This document shows, piece after piece, positions 34,792 through 43,880 of a DNA stretch of 64,000 bases. The notes beneath the pieces are model-generated. The model was not told the DNA's origin and searched no databases. It saw nothing but the letters and a program-made list of their open reading frames with translations. Source of the stretch: Comamonas sp. KCTC 72670 (GTDB lineage Bacteria; Myxococcota; Myxococcia; Myxococcales; Myxococcaceae); contig BNCN01000017.1 in the NCBI GenBank assembly GCA_014656495.1, forward strand, positions 112,043 through 176,042, in the 5' to 3' direction. Each line of letters begins with the position of its first letter. The stretch's first letter is position 1. Both the position numbers and the translations under genes were made by a program.

Positions 34792-37185
34792 ATGACGATG
34801 GACATGTCCCGCTACCTCGGGCTCTTCATCTCCGAGGCGACCGACCACCTGGAAGCGCTCGGGCGTGACCTCGTGGAGCTCGAGCGCGAGGGCTCGTCCA
34901 GCGCGGTGGATTCGATGTTCCGCCATGCCCACTCCGTGAAGGGCATGGCGTCGTCCATGGGCTTCGAGCCCATCGCCATCCTGGCCCACCGGGTGGAGGA
35001 CCTCGTGGACGCCGTCCGTCAGGACCGCGGCCGCCTGGACCGGGACCTGGTGGACCTGCTGCTCACCGCCGCCGACACCATGCTCGCGCAGGTGCGCTCG
35101 GTGGCGGAGGGCAAGCCGCCCGAGGATGCCTCGGCGCTCCTGACGCAGCTCAGCCAGCGCGTCACCGTCATGACGGGCCACGCCCCGGCCGCCACGCGCG
35201 TCGCCAAGGTGACGGCCCTCAAGTCGGAGGGCGGCGGCTCGGATTCCGAGGAGCCAGGCGGTGAGGGCTCGGCGTCCGGCGGCTCCGGCGCGGGCAACTC
35301 GGGCACGGCGCAGGGCGGAAGCTCAGGCACCCCCGGTTCGAGCGGAACGGGCGGTTCAGGTTCCTCCGACCCCGACGGGAACCCAGGCGGCGGCCCAGGG
35401 CCTTCGGGAGGCGGCGGAGCGGGCGGCTCCGCTCCTCCGAGCGGAAGCGGCCCCTCCGGCGCGAGCCATGCGTCTGGCGCTGGCGGCACCGCCCACCCTG
35501 GCCTGAACATCACAGGCCCCTCCGGCGCGGGGCTGACGCTCACCCCGGCGCATGTCGCCACCCCACCGCCGGAAGGCACCCACGCCACCGTCGTCCCCCT
35601 CCATGGACGCCGCGCGACGGACGCCGACCCGGCGCAGCGCCTGTCACCCAGCGACCTGGCGAACTCGCTGAAGGCGGCCGCCAGCGCCCCCATGCCGGAG
35701 CCGCTGGCCCAGCGCTGGGCGGTGCGTCTGCGCATCGCGCCCACCTGCCAGGTGCCGGGCGTGCGGGCCTTCCTCGTCCACAAGCGCCTCACCAACCTGG
35801 GCACCCTGGTGGACCTCCGGCCCGCGCTGGAGGAGCTGAAGGCCGGCCGCATCCCGGACGGCAACATCCAGCTCGAGCTGGAGACGCCCGCGGGAGAAGC
35901 CGGCATCCACGCGGCCCTGAAGAACGTGGCCGAGGTGGAGGTCGTCTCGGTGAAGCCGGCGGTGGCCGCGCCCGTGGTGCCCACCATGGTCCCCGTGCCC
36001 GACGGCGGCCGGGCCCCGGCGGACACCGCGTCGCGCACGGTGCGCGTGCGCACGGAGCTCCTCGACTACTTCCTCGACACGGTGGGCGAGCTGATGCTCG
36101 CCACGGCCCGCCTGCGCGAAGTGGGCAAGGTGCTGCCGGAGAACACCCGTCCCGCGTTGGAAGAGGGCGTCTACCGGCTGCACACGCTGGTGAAGGACCT
36201 GCACGACAAGGTCATGACGGCGCGCATGACGCCGCTGTCCCTCATCACCGACCGCCTGCCCCGGGCCGCGCGCGACATCGCCCGCCGCAAGGAGCGCGAG
36301 GTCGACCTGGTCATCACCGGCGCGGAAATCGAGCTGGACCGGGCCATCCTCGAGGAGCTGGCGGACCCGCTGCTCCACCTGCTGCGCAACTGCATCGACC
36401 ATGGCCTGGAGTCCCCCGAGGACCGCGCCGCCGCGAAGAAGGGTGTGCGCGGGCGGGTGCTGGTGGCGGTGAAGCGCGCCCGGGACCGGGTCATCATCGA
36501 GCTCGAGGACGACGGCCGGGGCATGGACCCGGCGAAGCTGAAGAACGCCGCGGTGTCGCGGGGCCTGCTCTCGCCGGAGGCGGCGGCGCGCCTGACGGAC
36601 CGCGAGGCCTTCATGCTGTCGTGCCTGCCGGGCGTGTCCACGGCGAAGGACATCACGGACATCTCCGGCCGCGGCGTGGGCATGGACGCGGTGAAGCGGG
36701 TGGTGGAGAACGTCGGCGGCACGCTCGAAATCGACAGCGAGCGCGGCCGGGGCACCCGCTTCACGCTGCGCCTTCCACTGACGGTCGCGGTGGTGCACCT
36801 GCTGCTGGTGGAGGTGGGCGAGGAAGTGTTCGGCCTGCCCATCGCCAAGGTGGTGGGCGCCACGGAGGCGGACGGGGAGTCGCTCAGCCGCAGCCGCGAG
36901 ACGGCCCTGCTGCCTCACGGTAATTCGCTGTTGCCGGTCCACTCGCTGGATACGCTGGTAGGTGTTCCTGCGCCTCGGAAATTCGGGACGCAGCCCTTCG
37001 TGGTGATGGACGGGGACTCCGGGCGGGTGGCGTTGGCGGTGGACCGTTTGCTGGGGCAGGAGGAAGTGGTGCTCAAGCCGCTGTCTCGGCCCCTGGACTT
37101 GCTGCCGGGCCTGTCCGGCGTCACCATTCTGGGAAGTGGGCGTCCGGTGTTCATCCTGGACGTGCCGAGGTTACTGACCGCGTGA
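34792..37185 (+). CDS. difE: CheA-like histidine kinase DifE
   Basis: The 797-residue kinase has an HPt domain with the phosphorylated His47 (HAHSVKGMAS). A Gly/Ser/Pro-rich low-complexity linker occupies residues about 144-247, followed by a small domain, the dimerisation helix pair, HATPase (RNCIDHGLE; DDGRGMDPAKL; ISGRGVGMDAVK) and a C-terminal CheW-like domain. No receiver is fused. It receives signals from DifA via DifC and phosphorylates DifD. The long linker probably replaces P2. It overlaps the CheC gene by four bases. Confidence 0.85.
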   Translation: MTMDMSRYLGLFISEATDHLEALGRDLVELEREGSSSAVDSMFRHAHSVKGMASSMGFEPIAILAHRVEDLVDAVRQDRGRLDRDLVDLLLTAADTMLAQVRSVAEGKPPEDASALLTQLSQRVTVMTGHAPAATRVAKVTALKSEGGGSDSEEPGGEGSASGGSGAGNSGTAQGGSSGTPGSSGTGGSGSSDPDGNPGGGPGPSGGGGAGGSAPPSGSGPSGASHASGAGGTAHPGLNITGPSGAGLTLTPAHVATPPPEGTHATVVPLHGRRATDADPAQRLSPSDLANSLKAAASAPMPEPLAQRWAVRLRIAPTCQVPGVRAFLVHKRLTNLGTLVDLRPALEELKAGRIPDGNIQLELETPAGEAGIHAALKNVAEVEVVSVKPAVAAPVVPTMVPVPDGGRAPADTASRTVRVRTELLDYFLDTVGELMLATARLREVGKVLPENTRPALEEGVYRLHTLVKDLHDKVMTARMTPLSLITDRLPRAARDIARRKEREVDLVITGAEIELDRAILEELADPLLHLLRNCIDHGLESPEDRAAAKKGVRGRVLVAVKRARDRVIIELEDDGRGMDPAKLKNAAVSRGLLSPEAAARLTDREAFMLSCLPGVSTAKDITDISGRGVGMDAVKRVVENVGGTLEIDSERGRGTRFTLRLPLTVAVVHLLLVEVGEEVFGLPIAKVVGATEADGESLSRSRETALLPHGNSLLPVHSLDTLVGVPAPRKFGTQPFVVMDGDSGRVALAVDRLLGQEEVVLKPLSRPLDLLPGLSGVTILGSGRPVFILDVPRLLTA

Positions 37186-37784
37186 GCCAGCCTTTGCCCA
37201 GCGACGCGCAACTCGACGCCCTGCGCGAGGTGGCCAACATCGGATGTGGCCACGCGGCCAATGCCCTCTCCCGTTTGATGGGGGGGCGCAAGGTGGACCT
37301 CTCCATTCCCCGGGTGATGCTGGCGCATCCCTCGGACGCCGCCGGGCTGCTGGGCGGAGACGCGCCGGTGGTGGCCGCGTGGCTCGGCATCGAGGGCGGC
37401 CTGCGGGGCGTGTTGCTCCTGGCGCTGCTGCAGGAGGACGGCCGCGCGTTGGAGGCCCTGCTCCTGAGCGGCCAGCCCGTGCTGCATCAGGCCGAGCGCG
37501 ACAGCGTGGTGGCGGAGACGGCCAACATCGTCGCCAGCGCGTGCCTGTCCGCCATGGGACGGCTGACGGGGTGGCGGCTGGTGCCCACCGTGCCCACGGT
37601 GCGGCGCGGCAGCGCGGACGGCGTGGTGTCCGAGGCCCTGGGCCAGGTGGAAGGGGACGCCAGCCGCGTGGTGGTGCTGGAGGCCCGCTTCCTCGCGGCC
37701 GCGGCGCCCCCGGTGGGCGGGCAGCTCCTGCTGGTGTTGGAGCGGGACAGCATCCGCGACCTGCTGGCGCGGCTGGGCGTGTAG
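37182..37784 (+). CDS. difG: CheC-type phosphatase DifG
   Basis: The 200-residue protein has the CheC duplicated active site pattern E-x-x-N: EVANIGCGHAANALS near residue 15 and ETANIVASACLSAMG in the second half. CheC proteins dephosphorylate CheY-P. In Myxococcus, DifG is the CheC member of the dif operon and lowers exopolysaccharide output with DifD. It starts with GTG overlapping the difE stop. Both active sites look intact. The symbol is assigned mainly by operon position. Confidence 0.8.
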   Translation: MSQPLPSDAQLDALREVANIGCGHAANALSRLMGGRKVDLSIPRVMLAHPSDAAGLLGGDAPVVAAWLGIEGGLRGVLLLALLQEDGRALEALLLSGQPVLHQAERDSVVAETANIVASACLSAMGRLTGWRLVPTVPTVRRGSADGVVSEALGQVEGDASRVVVLEARFLAAAAPPVGGQLLLVLERDSIRDLLARLGV

Positions 37785-37809
37785 CCCGTTTCGCGATAGA
37801 CGGGCGCCC

Positions 37810-38562
37810 ATGGACGAGAAGGCGCTGAAGCAGCTGCTGGGCGGCGTGAAGTCCGGCCGGGTCTCGGTGGACGACGCGGTGGGCACGTTGAAGGACCTGC
37901 CCTTCGCCGAGCTGGGGTACGCGACGCTCGACACCCACCGCAACCTGCGCTTCGGCTTCCCCGAAGTGGTGCTGGGCGAGCCCAAGACGGCCGAGCAGCT
38001 CCTGGGCATCGTCGGCGCGCTGGTGGAGCGCAAGCAGACGGTGCTGGTGACGCGGCTCCAGCCGGAGAAGGCGGAGGCCCTCGTGGCCCGCTTCCCCAAG
38101 GGCGAGTACCACCCGGTGGCGCGCATCTTCCACCTCAAGCAGGGCAAGGTGCGCGCGGGCCGCGTGGCCGTGGTGACGGCGGGCACCAGCGACATCCCCG
38201 TGGCGGAAGAGGCGGCAATCACGGCCGAGGCCCTGGGCGCCGAGGTGCGCCGCGTCTACGACGTGGGCGTGGCGGGCATCCACCGGCTGCTGCGGCGCCG
38301 CGAGGAAATCCAGGAGTGCCACGCGGCCGTGGTGGTGGCGGGCATGGAGGGCGCGCTGGCCAGTGCGTTGGGCGGGCTGGTGGGCATCCCCGTGGTCGCG
38401 GTGCCCACGTCGGTGGGCTACGGCGCCAACTTCAAGGGCGTGTCCGCGCTGCTGGCGATGGTGAACTCGTGCGCCTCCAACGTGGCCACGGTGAACATCG
38501 ACAATGGCTTCGGCGGCGGCTTCTACGCGGCCCTCATCTCCCGGACGAAGGGGCGCAGGTGA
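37810..38562 (+). CDS. larB: Nickel-pincer cofactor synthesis protein LarB
   Basis: The 250-residue protein has the AIR-carboxylase-like domain of LarB: TAGTSDIPVAEEAAI, VAGMEGALASALGGLV and PTSVGYGANF. LarB carboxylates and hydrolyses nicotinic acid adenine dinucleotide, the first step of nickel-pincer nucleotide synthesis. It follows difG by 25 bases and immediately precedes larC. larA and larE are not in the window. Confidence 0.85.
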   Translation: MDEKALKQLLGGVKSGRVSVDDAVGTLKDLPFAELGYATLDTHRNLRFGFPEVVLGEPKTAEQLLGIVGALVERKQTVLVTRLQPEKAEALVARFPKGEYHPVARIFHLKQGKVRAGRVAVVTAGTSDIPVAEEAAITAEALGAEVRRVYDVGVAGIHRLLRRREEIQECHAAVVVAGMEGALASALGGLVGIPVVAVPTSVGYGANFKGVSALLAMVNSCASNVATVNIDNGFGGGFYAALISRTKGRR

Positions 38563-38567
38563 GCACC

Positions 38568-39740
38568 ATGCGACGCATCCTCTACCTGGAGCCGGTGGGC
38601 GGCATCGCCGGGGACATGTTCCTGGCAGCGGGGTTGGATTTGGGCATCGCACCCGCGGAGCTGGAGCGCGCGCTGTCCGGCCTCCGCGTCCCGGGGTGGA
38701 AGCTGGCGGTGAGCCGCGCGGTGCGCCACGCCATCCGCGGCACGCACCTGGACGTCGTGCTGGACACGCGCGAGGCGCACCCGCACCGGGCCTACGCGGA
38801 CATCCGCCGCCTCATCGAGGGCGCGGACACGCTGCCGCCCCGCGCGAAGGAGCGGGCGCTGGCGGTGTTCCGCGCCATCGGCGAGGCCGAGGCGAAGGTG
38901 CACGGCGTGTCCATCGACGACATCCACTTCCATGAAGTGGGCGCGGTGGACTCCATCGTCGACATCTGCGGCGCGGCGGTGGTGCTGGAGCTGCTGGGCG
39001 ACCCGGAGGTCCACGCCGCGCCGCCGCCGCTGGGCAGCGGCACCATCCGCGTGGCCCACGGCGCCATGCCCATCCCCGTGCCCGCGACGCTGGAGCTGCT
39101 GCGCGACGTGCCCGTGCGCTTCGAGGGCGTGGGCGAGCTGACGACGCCCACGGGCGCGGCGCTGCTCAAGGTGCTGGCGCACATCGGCCATCCGCCGAAC
39201 TTCATCGTGGAGAAGGTGGGCTACGGCGTCGGCACCAAGGATTTCAAGGACCGGCCCAACGTGCTGCGCGCGTCACTGGGGCGGAGGGAGCAGTCCGGCA
39301 CGGACGGGCTCTGGGTGGTGGAGGCGAACCTGGACGACGCCACGCCGCAGCTCCTGGGGCACCTGCTGGAGCGGCTGCTCACCGTGGGCGCGCTGGATGC
39401 GTGGGTGACGCCGGTGGTGATGAAGAAGAGCCGCCCGGGGCACCTGCTGAGCGCGCTGGTGGAAGGCGGCAAGCGCGAGGCGGTGGTGGAGGTGGTGCTG
39501 AGCGAGTCCACCACGCTGGGCGTGCGCTACCACCGCGTGGAGCGTCAGGCGCTGGAGCGGGACTGGGTGGAGGTGGAGACGCCGTGGGGCAAGGTCCGCG
39601 TGAAGCGCGGGCTGCGCCAGGGCGCGGTGCTCAACGCCCACCCGGAGTTCGAGGACTGCCGCCAGGTGGCGGAGGCCGCCGGTGTGCCCGTGAAGCAGGT
39701 GATGGCGGCGGCCGTGGCGGCGCTCGGCCCGAAGGACTGA
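38568..39740 (+). CDS. larC: Nickel-pincer cofactor synthesis protein LarC (nickel insertion)
   Basis: The product has GGIAGDMFLAAGLDLG at the start, HFHEVGAVDSIVDICG in the middle and the C-terminal ANLDDATPQLLG and VVMKKSRPGHLL segments, as in LarC cyclometallases that insert nickel in a CTP-dependent reaction. The frame is continuous, unlike Lactobacillus LarC, which needs a programmed frameshift. Start is ATG at 38568 (390 residues); GTG at 38559, overlapping larB's stop, is an alternative. It is probably co-transcribed with larB and perhaps with the dif genes. Confidence 0.85.
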   Translation: MRRILYLEPVGGIAGDMFLAAGLDLGIAPAELERALSGLRVPGWKLAVSRAVRHAIRGTHLDVVLDTREAHPHRAYADIRRLIEGADTLPPRAKERALAVFRAIGEAEAKVHGVSIDDIHFHEVGAVDSIVDICGAAVVLELLGDPEVHAAPPPLGSGTIRVAHGAMPIPVPATLELLRDVPVRFEGVGELTTPTGAALLKVLAHIGHPPNFIVEKVGYGVGTKDFKDRPNVLRASLGRREQSGTDGLWVVEANLDDATPQLLGHLLERLLTVGALDAWVTPVVMKKSRPGHLLSALVEGGKREAVVEVVLSESTTLGVRYHRVERQALERDWVEVETPWGKVRVKRGLRQGAVLNAHPEFEDCRQVAEAAGVPVKQVMAAAVAALGPKD

Positions 39741-39759
39741 GCGCCGCGCGGGACGCCGG

Positions 39760-40548
39760 CTACATCTCCGGCGACGTCTCCGACAGGTGGATGACGACGA
39801 AGGGGGCGCCCGACGGGTCCTCGACGACGGCGAGGCGGCCATAGGGAGAATCCTCGGGCGGCTGGAGCACCTTGCCGCCCATCTCGGTGACTTGCTTCAC
39901 CGCCACGTCGGCGTCCGCCACCGCGAAGTAGTTCATCCAGTGGGCGGGCGTCTCGGCGGGCCAGTTCGCGTCCATCTGCAGCACGCCGCCCACCGCTGTC
40001 TTGCCCTTGTGCAGGGTCCAGTACTGCATGTCCCCCATGCCCTCGAGCTTCTTCGACTCGAAGCCGAAGACGGCGGCGTAGAAGGCGAGGGCCTTGGCCG
40101 CGTCGCGCGTGTTGACCTCGCGCCACGTCATGGCGCCCGGTTCGTGCTCGACCTGCGCGCCCGGGTGCTTGAGGGACTGCCACAGGCCGAAGTGCGCGCC
40201 CGTCGGGTCCGAACAGATGGCGAGCCGGCCCTGGTCGAACACGTCCATGGGCCCCATGCCCACCTGGCCACCGTGCTTGCGGACCGACTCGGCCATGGCG
40301 TCGATGTCCTCGACGCCGAAGTAGCACGTCCACGCCGGGGGCACGTCCATCCCGGGTGGCAACTGCCCCATGCCCGCGGCGTTGAGCCCGTTCACCTTGC
40401 ACATCGTGTAGAAGTGCGTGTCCTTCGTGCCGACGTCGAACGACCAGCCCAGCAGCGGACCATAGAAGGCGCGGGCCTTCTCCAGGTCCGGCGTCATCAG
40501 GTCCATCCAGACGGGCGTTCCCATCTCCGGCGTCTTGATTTCGGGCAT
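39760..40548 (-). CDS. Two-domain VOC (glyoxalase-like) protein
   Basis: The 262-residue protein contains two VOC modules: residues about 8-125 (PVWMDLMTPDLEKARAFYGPLLGW) and 140-255 (MTWREVNTRDAAKALAFYAAVFG). Both keep the strand-helix pattern. Family members are assigned to glyoxalase or extradiol-type reactions, but this branch has no known substrate. It is convergent with larC, with only about 20 bases between stops. Confidence 0.8.
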   Translation of the reverse strand: MPEIKTPEMGTPVWMDLMTPDLEKARAFYGPLLGWSFDVGTKDTHFYTMCKVNGLNAAGMGQLPPGMDVPPAWTCYFGVEDIDAMAESVRKHGGQVGMGPMDVFDQGRLAICSDPTGAHFGLWQSLKHPGAQVEHEPGAMTWREVNTRDAAKALAFYAAVFGFESKKLEGMGDMQYWTLHKGKTAVGGVLQMDANWPAETPAHWMNYFAVADADVAVKQVTEMGGKVLQPPEDSPYGRLAVVEDPSGAPFVVIHLSETSPEM

Positions 40549-40624
40549 CGTGCGTTCCTCGCGGGGTGTGTGGCCCGAACGGCTTCGGGCGCCTGCACCC
40601 TAACCACGATTCCGCGCGCGGGGG

Positions 40625-42013
40625 CTACACGGGCAGCCGCACCTGGATGCGGGTTCCGCCGTGCTCGGAGCGGACGCGGAGGTCTCCGCCGTGGCGTTCG
40701 ACGATGCGCCGGCAGACGTCCAGGCCCATGCCCGCCGCGTGGGGCTTCGTGCTGAAGAAGGGCTCGAAGACGCGGGGCACCAAGTCCCGGGGAATGCCGG
40801 GGCCGTCGTCCGAGACCTCGACGACGACGTGCGCCGCGTCCTTCCAGGTGCGCAGCCGCATGCGGCCGCCGCGCTCACCCAGGGCCTCCAGCGCGTTGAG
40901 CATCAACTGCGTCCAGAGCTCCTCCAGCGCCACGCCCTCCGCCTGGAGGCGGGGCAGGTCGGGCGCGAACTCGCGCTCCACGGTGAGGCGCTCGCCCTGG
41001 AGCCGGTGGCTCAGCACGGACAGCGCGTGCTCCAGCCCCTCGTGGACGTCCAGGTCCTCGCGCGGCACGGGGTCCATGAAGGCATAGGCCTTCACGCCCT
41101 CGACGAGCGCGGAGACGCGGGTCGTGCCGCGCTCCACTTCGGCCAGGAGCACGTCACAGCTCACCGCCACCACCAGCCACGCGAGCACGTCGCCCAGCAG
41201 CGCCCCGCCCACGCGCGTCGCCACCGACTCCAGCCACGCCACGTCCAGGCCCGAGGCCACCAGCGCGGGCGCGCGGTCCCACGCATCCCGCACGCCGCGC
41301 GTCTCCAGCCAGGTGCCCACCGCCTCCTCGCGCTCGGCGCGGGCCAGGGGCTCCAGCGGCGGCGAGGTCCGGCCGCGCTCCGCCGCTTCCCGGGGGAGGG
41401 CCAGCAGGACGCTGCGTTGGGGCAGCGACAGCCCGAGCTCACCCAGGGCCATGGCGCGCGCGGACACCGTGGACATGAGCTCACACAGCCGCGCCGCGCT
41501 CCGCCGAGCCACCGCCGCGGGGCTGCCCAGCTCCGCGCCCAGCTCCGCGGCCATGCGCCCCACGGGGAGGAGCTCCACCTGGGGACGGACGTCCTGCGCC
41601 TGCTGCTCGGAGCGCTGCGAGGCCAGCTCCATCAGCCCTCGGCTGAGCGCGGGGGCCAGGCGCAGCAGCTCCCAGAACGTCGCGGGTTCCAGCCGCAGCA
41701 GCCGCACGTCCGTCACCGCGTCGCCGCTGGTGGGGTAGGGGGCGTTGAGGAAGAGGATGATTTCGCCGAAGAGGTCGCCTGCCTCCAGGGTGAACGTCGG
41801 GACGGCTTCGGCCCCCGTGCGCCGGCTCCACTGCGTGCGGCCCTCCAGGATGATGGAGAGGCCATCCGCCGGAGCGCCTTGTTCGGCGATGCGCGTACCC
41901 GCGGGGAAGTGAAGCTGTCGGCCATGGTCCGCCATCCAGCGGAGCTGTTCCCCGGTGAGCCGGGCGAACAGTGGCACCTGGCGCAGTGCTGTGACGATGT
42001 CCTCGCTTCCCAT
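40625..42013 (-). CDS. Cyclic-nucleotide-binding-fold sensor with HATPase domain
   Basis: Residues 5-125 form a cNMP-binding-like domain (VPLFARLTGEQLRWMAD, PTFTLEAGDLFGEIIL). The C-terminal 140 residues form a HATPase (LWTQLMLNALEAL; VSDDGPGIPRDLV; GMGLDVCRRIVERHGG). Between them is a long helical region. I do not see an H-box of the HisKA type; the equivalent segment is VEGVKAYAFMDPVP. This fits a known group of CNB-HATPase proteins. It may be an atypical kinase or an ATP-binding signalling protein. Confidence 0.75.
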   Translation of the reverse strand: MGSEDIVTALRQVPLFARLTGEQLRWMADHGRQLHFPAGTRIAEQGAPADGLSIILEGRTQWSRRTGAEAVPTFTLEAGDLFGEIILFLNAPYPTSGDAVTDVRLLRLEPATFWELLRLAPALSRGLMELASQRSEQQAQDVRPQVELLPVGRMAAELGAELGSPAAVARRSAARLCELMSTVSARAMALGELGLSLPQRSVLLALPREAAERGRTSPPLEPLARAEREEAVGTWLETRGVRDAWDRAPALVASGLDVAWLESVATRVGGALLGDVLAWLVVAVSCDVLLAEVERGTTRVSALVEGVKAYAFMDPVPREDLDVHEGLEHALSVLSHRLQGERLTVEREFAPDLPRLQAEGVALEELWTQLMLNALEALGERGGRMRLRTWKDAAHVVVEVSDDGPGIPRDLVPRVFEPFFSTKPHAAGMGLDVCRRIVERHGGDLRVRSEHGGTRIQVRLPV

Positions 42014-42071
42014 ACGCCGGGATGCTGCCTTGCCCGGCCAGGGAGTCCATCGGATTCGGCGGGGGCGCGCG

Positions 42072-43805
42072 CTATCTCAACGGGTTGCGCCCCAGCGCCT
42101 GGGCGAAGGCATCCGTCCGCGCTCCGGCCACGCACACGGGCAGCCCGTCCAGCAGGCCGCAGCGTGCGCCCGCGCGGAGGAAGTTCCCTACCTGCTGACG
42201 CACCACGACGTACACGGTGTCGGCGTCCAGGCCGCCCGGGCGCATGGTGGCGTTGCATTGCTCGGCCATGGCGGGAGGGGTCCGGGTGACGTAGCCGCTG
42301 TTGAACGTGAGGCCCAGCCGGTAGGCCAGGTAGCCCGCCGAGTTCACCAGGGGCTCGTTGTAGGGGCAGACCCACTGCACCTGCGGTGGGAAGAGGGCCA
42401 GGTGCCGATAGTGGCCCTTCAACTCCGCCCACTCCGGCGCAGTGAGCCGCCGGAAGCCGTCGGGCCGCCGGCGCAGCTCGCTCTTGTCCTCGCGCACGTC
42501 GTACGCCTGCACCGCGACCGCCACCGCGAGGGCCGCCGTCCCCACCCAGGCCCTGTCTCGCCACTGCCGCAGCCCCAGGAGGAGCGCGCCGCCCATCACC
42601 GCGTAGCTCAGCGGCCAGATGAAGCGCCCGGACGCGCGGAACGCGGACGTCAGCCGGGAGAAGGGCTCATACACCGCGCCCAGGTCCACCACCGTCTGGC
42701 CCGCCCAGGTCACGCGGGACGACAGCGCGTAGACGGCCAGCAGCAGCACCGCCACGGTGAAGGGTACGGCCCGTTGCCAGGCGAGCCCCTTCAGCTCGCG
42801 AACGCGGAACGCCGCGCCCACGCCCGCGAGCAGCACCAACAGCAGCGCGCCCGCGCCGATGTAGCCAAAGCCCTCGGCTTGTCGCCGCGCCACGGGCAGC
42901 GAGGGCAGCACGCGGGACCAGTCCTGGGGGTTGAACAGCGTGGTCAGGTCCGAGGAGAACTGGCCGAAGCCCTCCGCGCCCAGACTGCTGCCGCCGACGA
43001 AGTAGCCGAAGAGGGCGAAGATGCACACGTCGAGCAGGACGATGCCCGCCGAGGCCAGCGCCGCCTGTCCCCAGCCGATGACGCGGCCCAGGGTCAGCCG
43101 CACCGACAGCGCCATGGCCAGGGGCGCGAGCATGGCCGCGAGGTAGGGATGGGTGCCCGCGCCAATCGCCGTCAGGCCCGCGGCCAGCAGCAGGCTCCGC
43201 TTCGCCGCGCGCGCATCCGGCGTGGGGCGCAGGTGGAGCCACATCATCGCCACCAGCAGCCAGTGTGAGCACAGCGTCAGGTGGCCCAGGCGCGCGGCCA
43301 TGGGCGGCGCGAGCGCCAGCAGCAGGCCACCCAGCACCTGATGCGTGGGCCGGGGCGACACCACCGACACGAGCTTCGCGCCGAACCAGCCCATGAGCGC
43401 GAAGCCCAGCGCCAGCCAGAGGCCGTGGTACTGGAAGTCCGCTGGCAGCAGCGCGTCGAAGGGCTTGAAGAGCACCGCCAGCAAGGGATTGCCGTCCGTG
43501 AGCGCCACGGACGTGCCATGCGGATGGAGCTGGTTGGGGGAGCTGGTGAGCGGAAGGCTCCACGGGGCGTTCCGGTAGAACAGCCAGCCGAAGGTGGACG
43601 CCGCCCAGTCCTCGCGGAGCGCCCAGTCCACACGCGTGGGCGGAATCGCCCGGGCGCCTCCGAGCCACAGGAACCAGGCCAGCCCGCCCATCGCGGCGGC
43701 CCAGGGCGCCCACCGGCTCGCGGAGGAGGGCGCGGAGGCGGGCGTTGGCGCAACCGGCTCGGGCGCGGCGGAGGTGCTCGCCGCCGATGGACTCGGGTTC
43801 ATCAT
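42072..43805 (-). CDS. DUF6311 polytopic membrane protein (GT-C-like)
   Basis: The 577-residue protein has about ten predicted membrane segments after a Ser/Ala/Pro-rich N-terminus, and a C-terminal soluble domain of about 120 residues. The region FQYHGLWLALGFALMGWFGAKL is typical of DUF6311, a family resembling lipid-linked GT-C glycosyltransferases. A D/E motif after TM1, TRVDWALREDW, may be the catalytic loop. The acceptor is unknown; a role in envelope sugar modification is possible. It follows the lipoprotein operon on the same strand after 75 bases and may or may not belong to it. Confidence 0.7.
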   Translation of the reverse strand: MMNPSPSAASTSAAPEPVAPTPASAPSSASRWAPWAAAMGGLAWFLWLGGARAIPPTRVDWALREDWAASTFGWLFYRNAPWSLPLTSSPNQLHPHGTSVALTDGNPLLAVLFKPFDALLPADFQYHGLWLALGFALMGWFGAKLVSVVSPRPTHQVLGGLLLALAPPMAARLGHLTLCSHWLLVAMMWLHLRPTPDARAAKRSLLLAAGLTAIGAGTHPYLAAMLAPLAMALSVRLTLGRVIGWGQAALASAGIVLLDVCIFALFGYFVGGSSLGAEGFGQFSSDLTTLFNPQDWSRVLPSLPVARRQAEGFGYIGAGALLLVLLAGVGAAFRVRELKGLAWQRAVPFTVAVLLLAVYALSSRVTWAGQTVVDLGAVYEPFSRLTSAFRASGRFIWPLSYAVMGGALLLGLRQWRDRAWVGTAALAVAVAVQAYDVREDKSELRRRPDGFRRLTAPEWAELKGHYRHLALFPPQVQWVCPYNEPLVNSAGYLAYRLGLTFNSGYVTRTPPAMAEQCNATMRPGGLDADTVYVVVRQQVGNFLRAGARCGLLDGLPVCVAGARTDAFAQALGRNPLR

Positions 43806-43880
43806 GAGGGCCTTTGTAGGGCGGCGCTTCCCGCACGGGCAAGCACCCGCCCTGTCACCCGAGGCCCGCGCCGCGTCTGC

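Noticed and set aside
34792..37185. Possible P2 domain in DifE
   Set aside because: The region is a Gly/Ser/Pro low-complexity linker with no folded-domain pattern.
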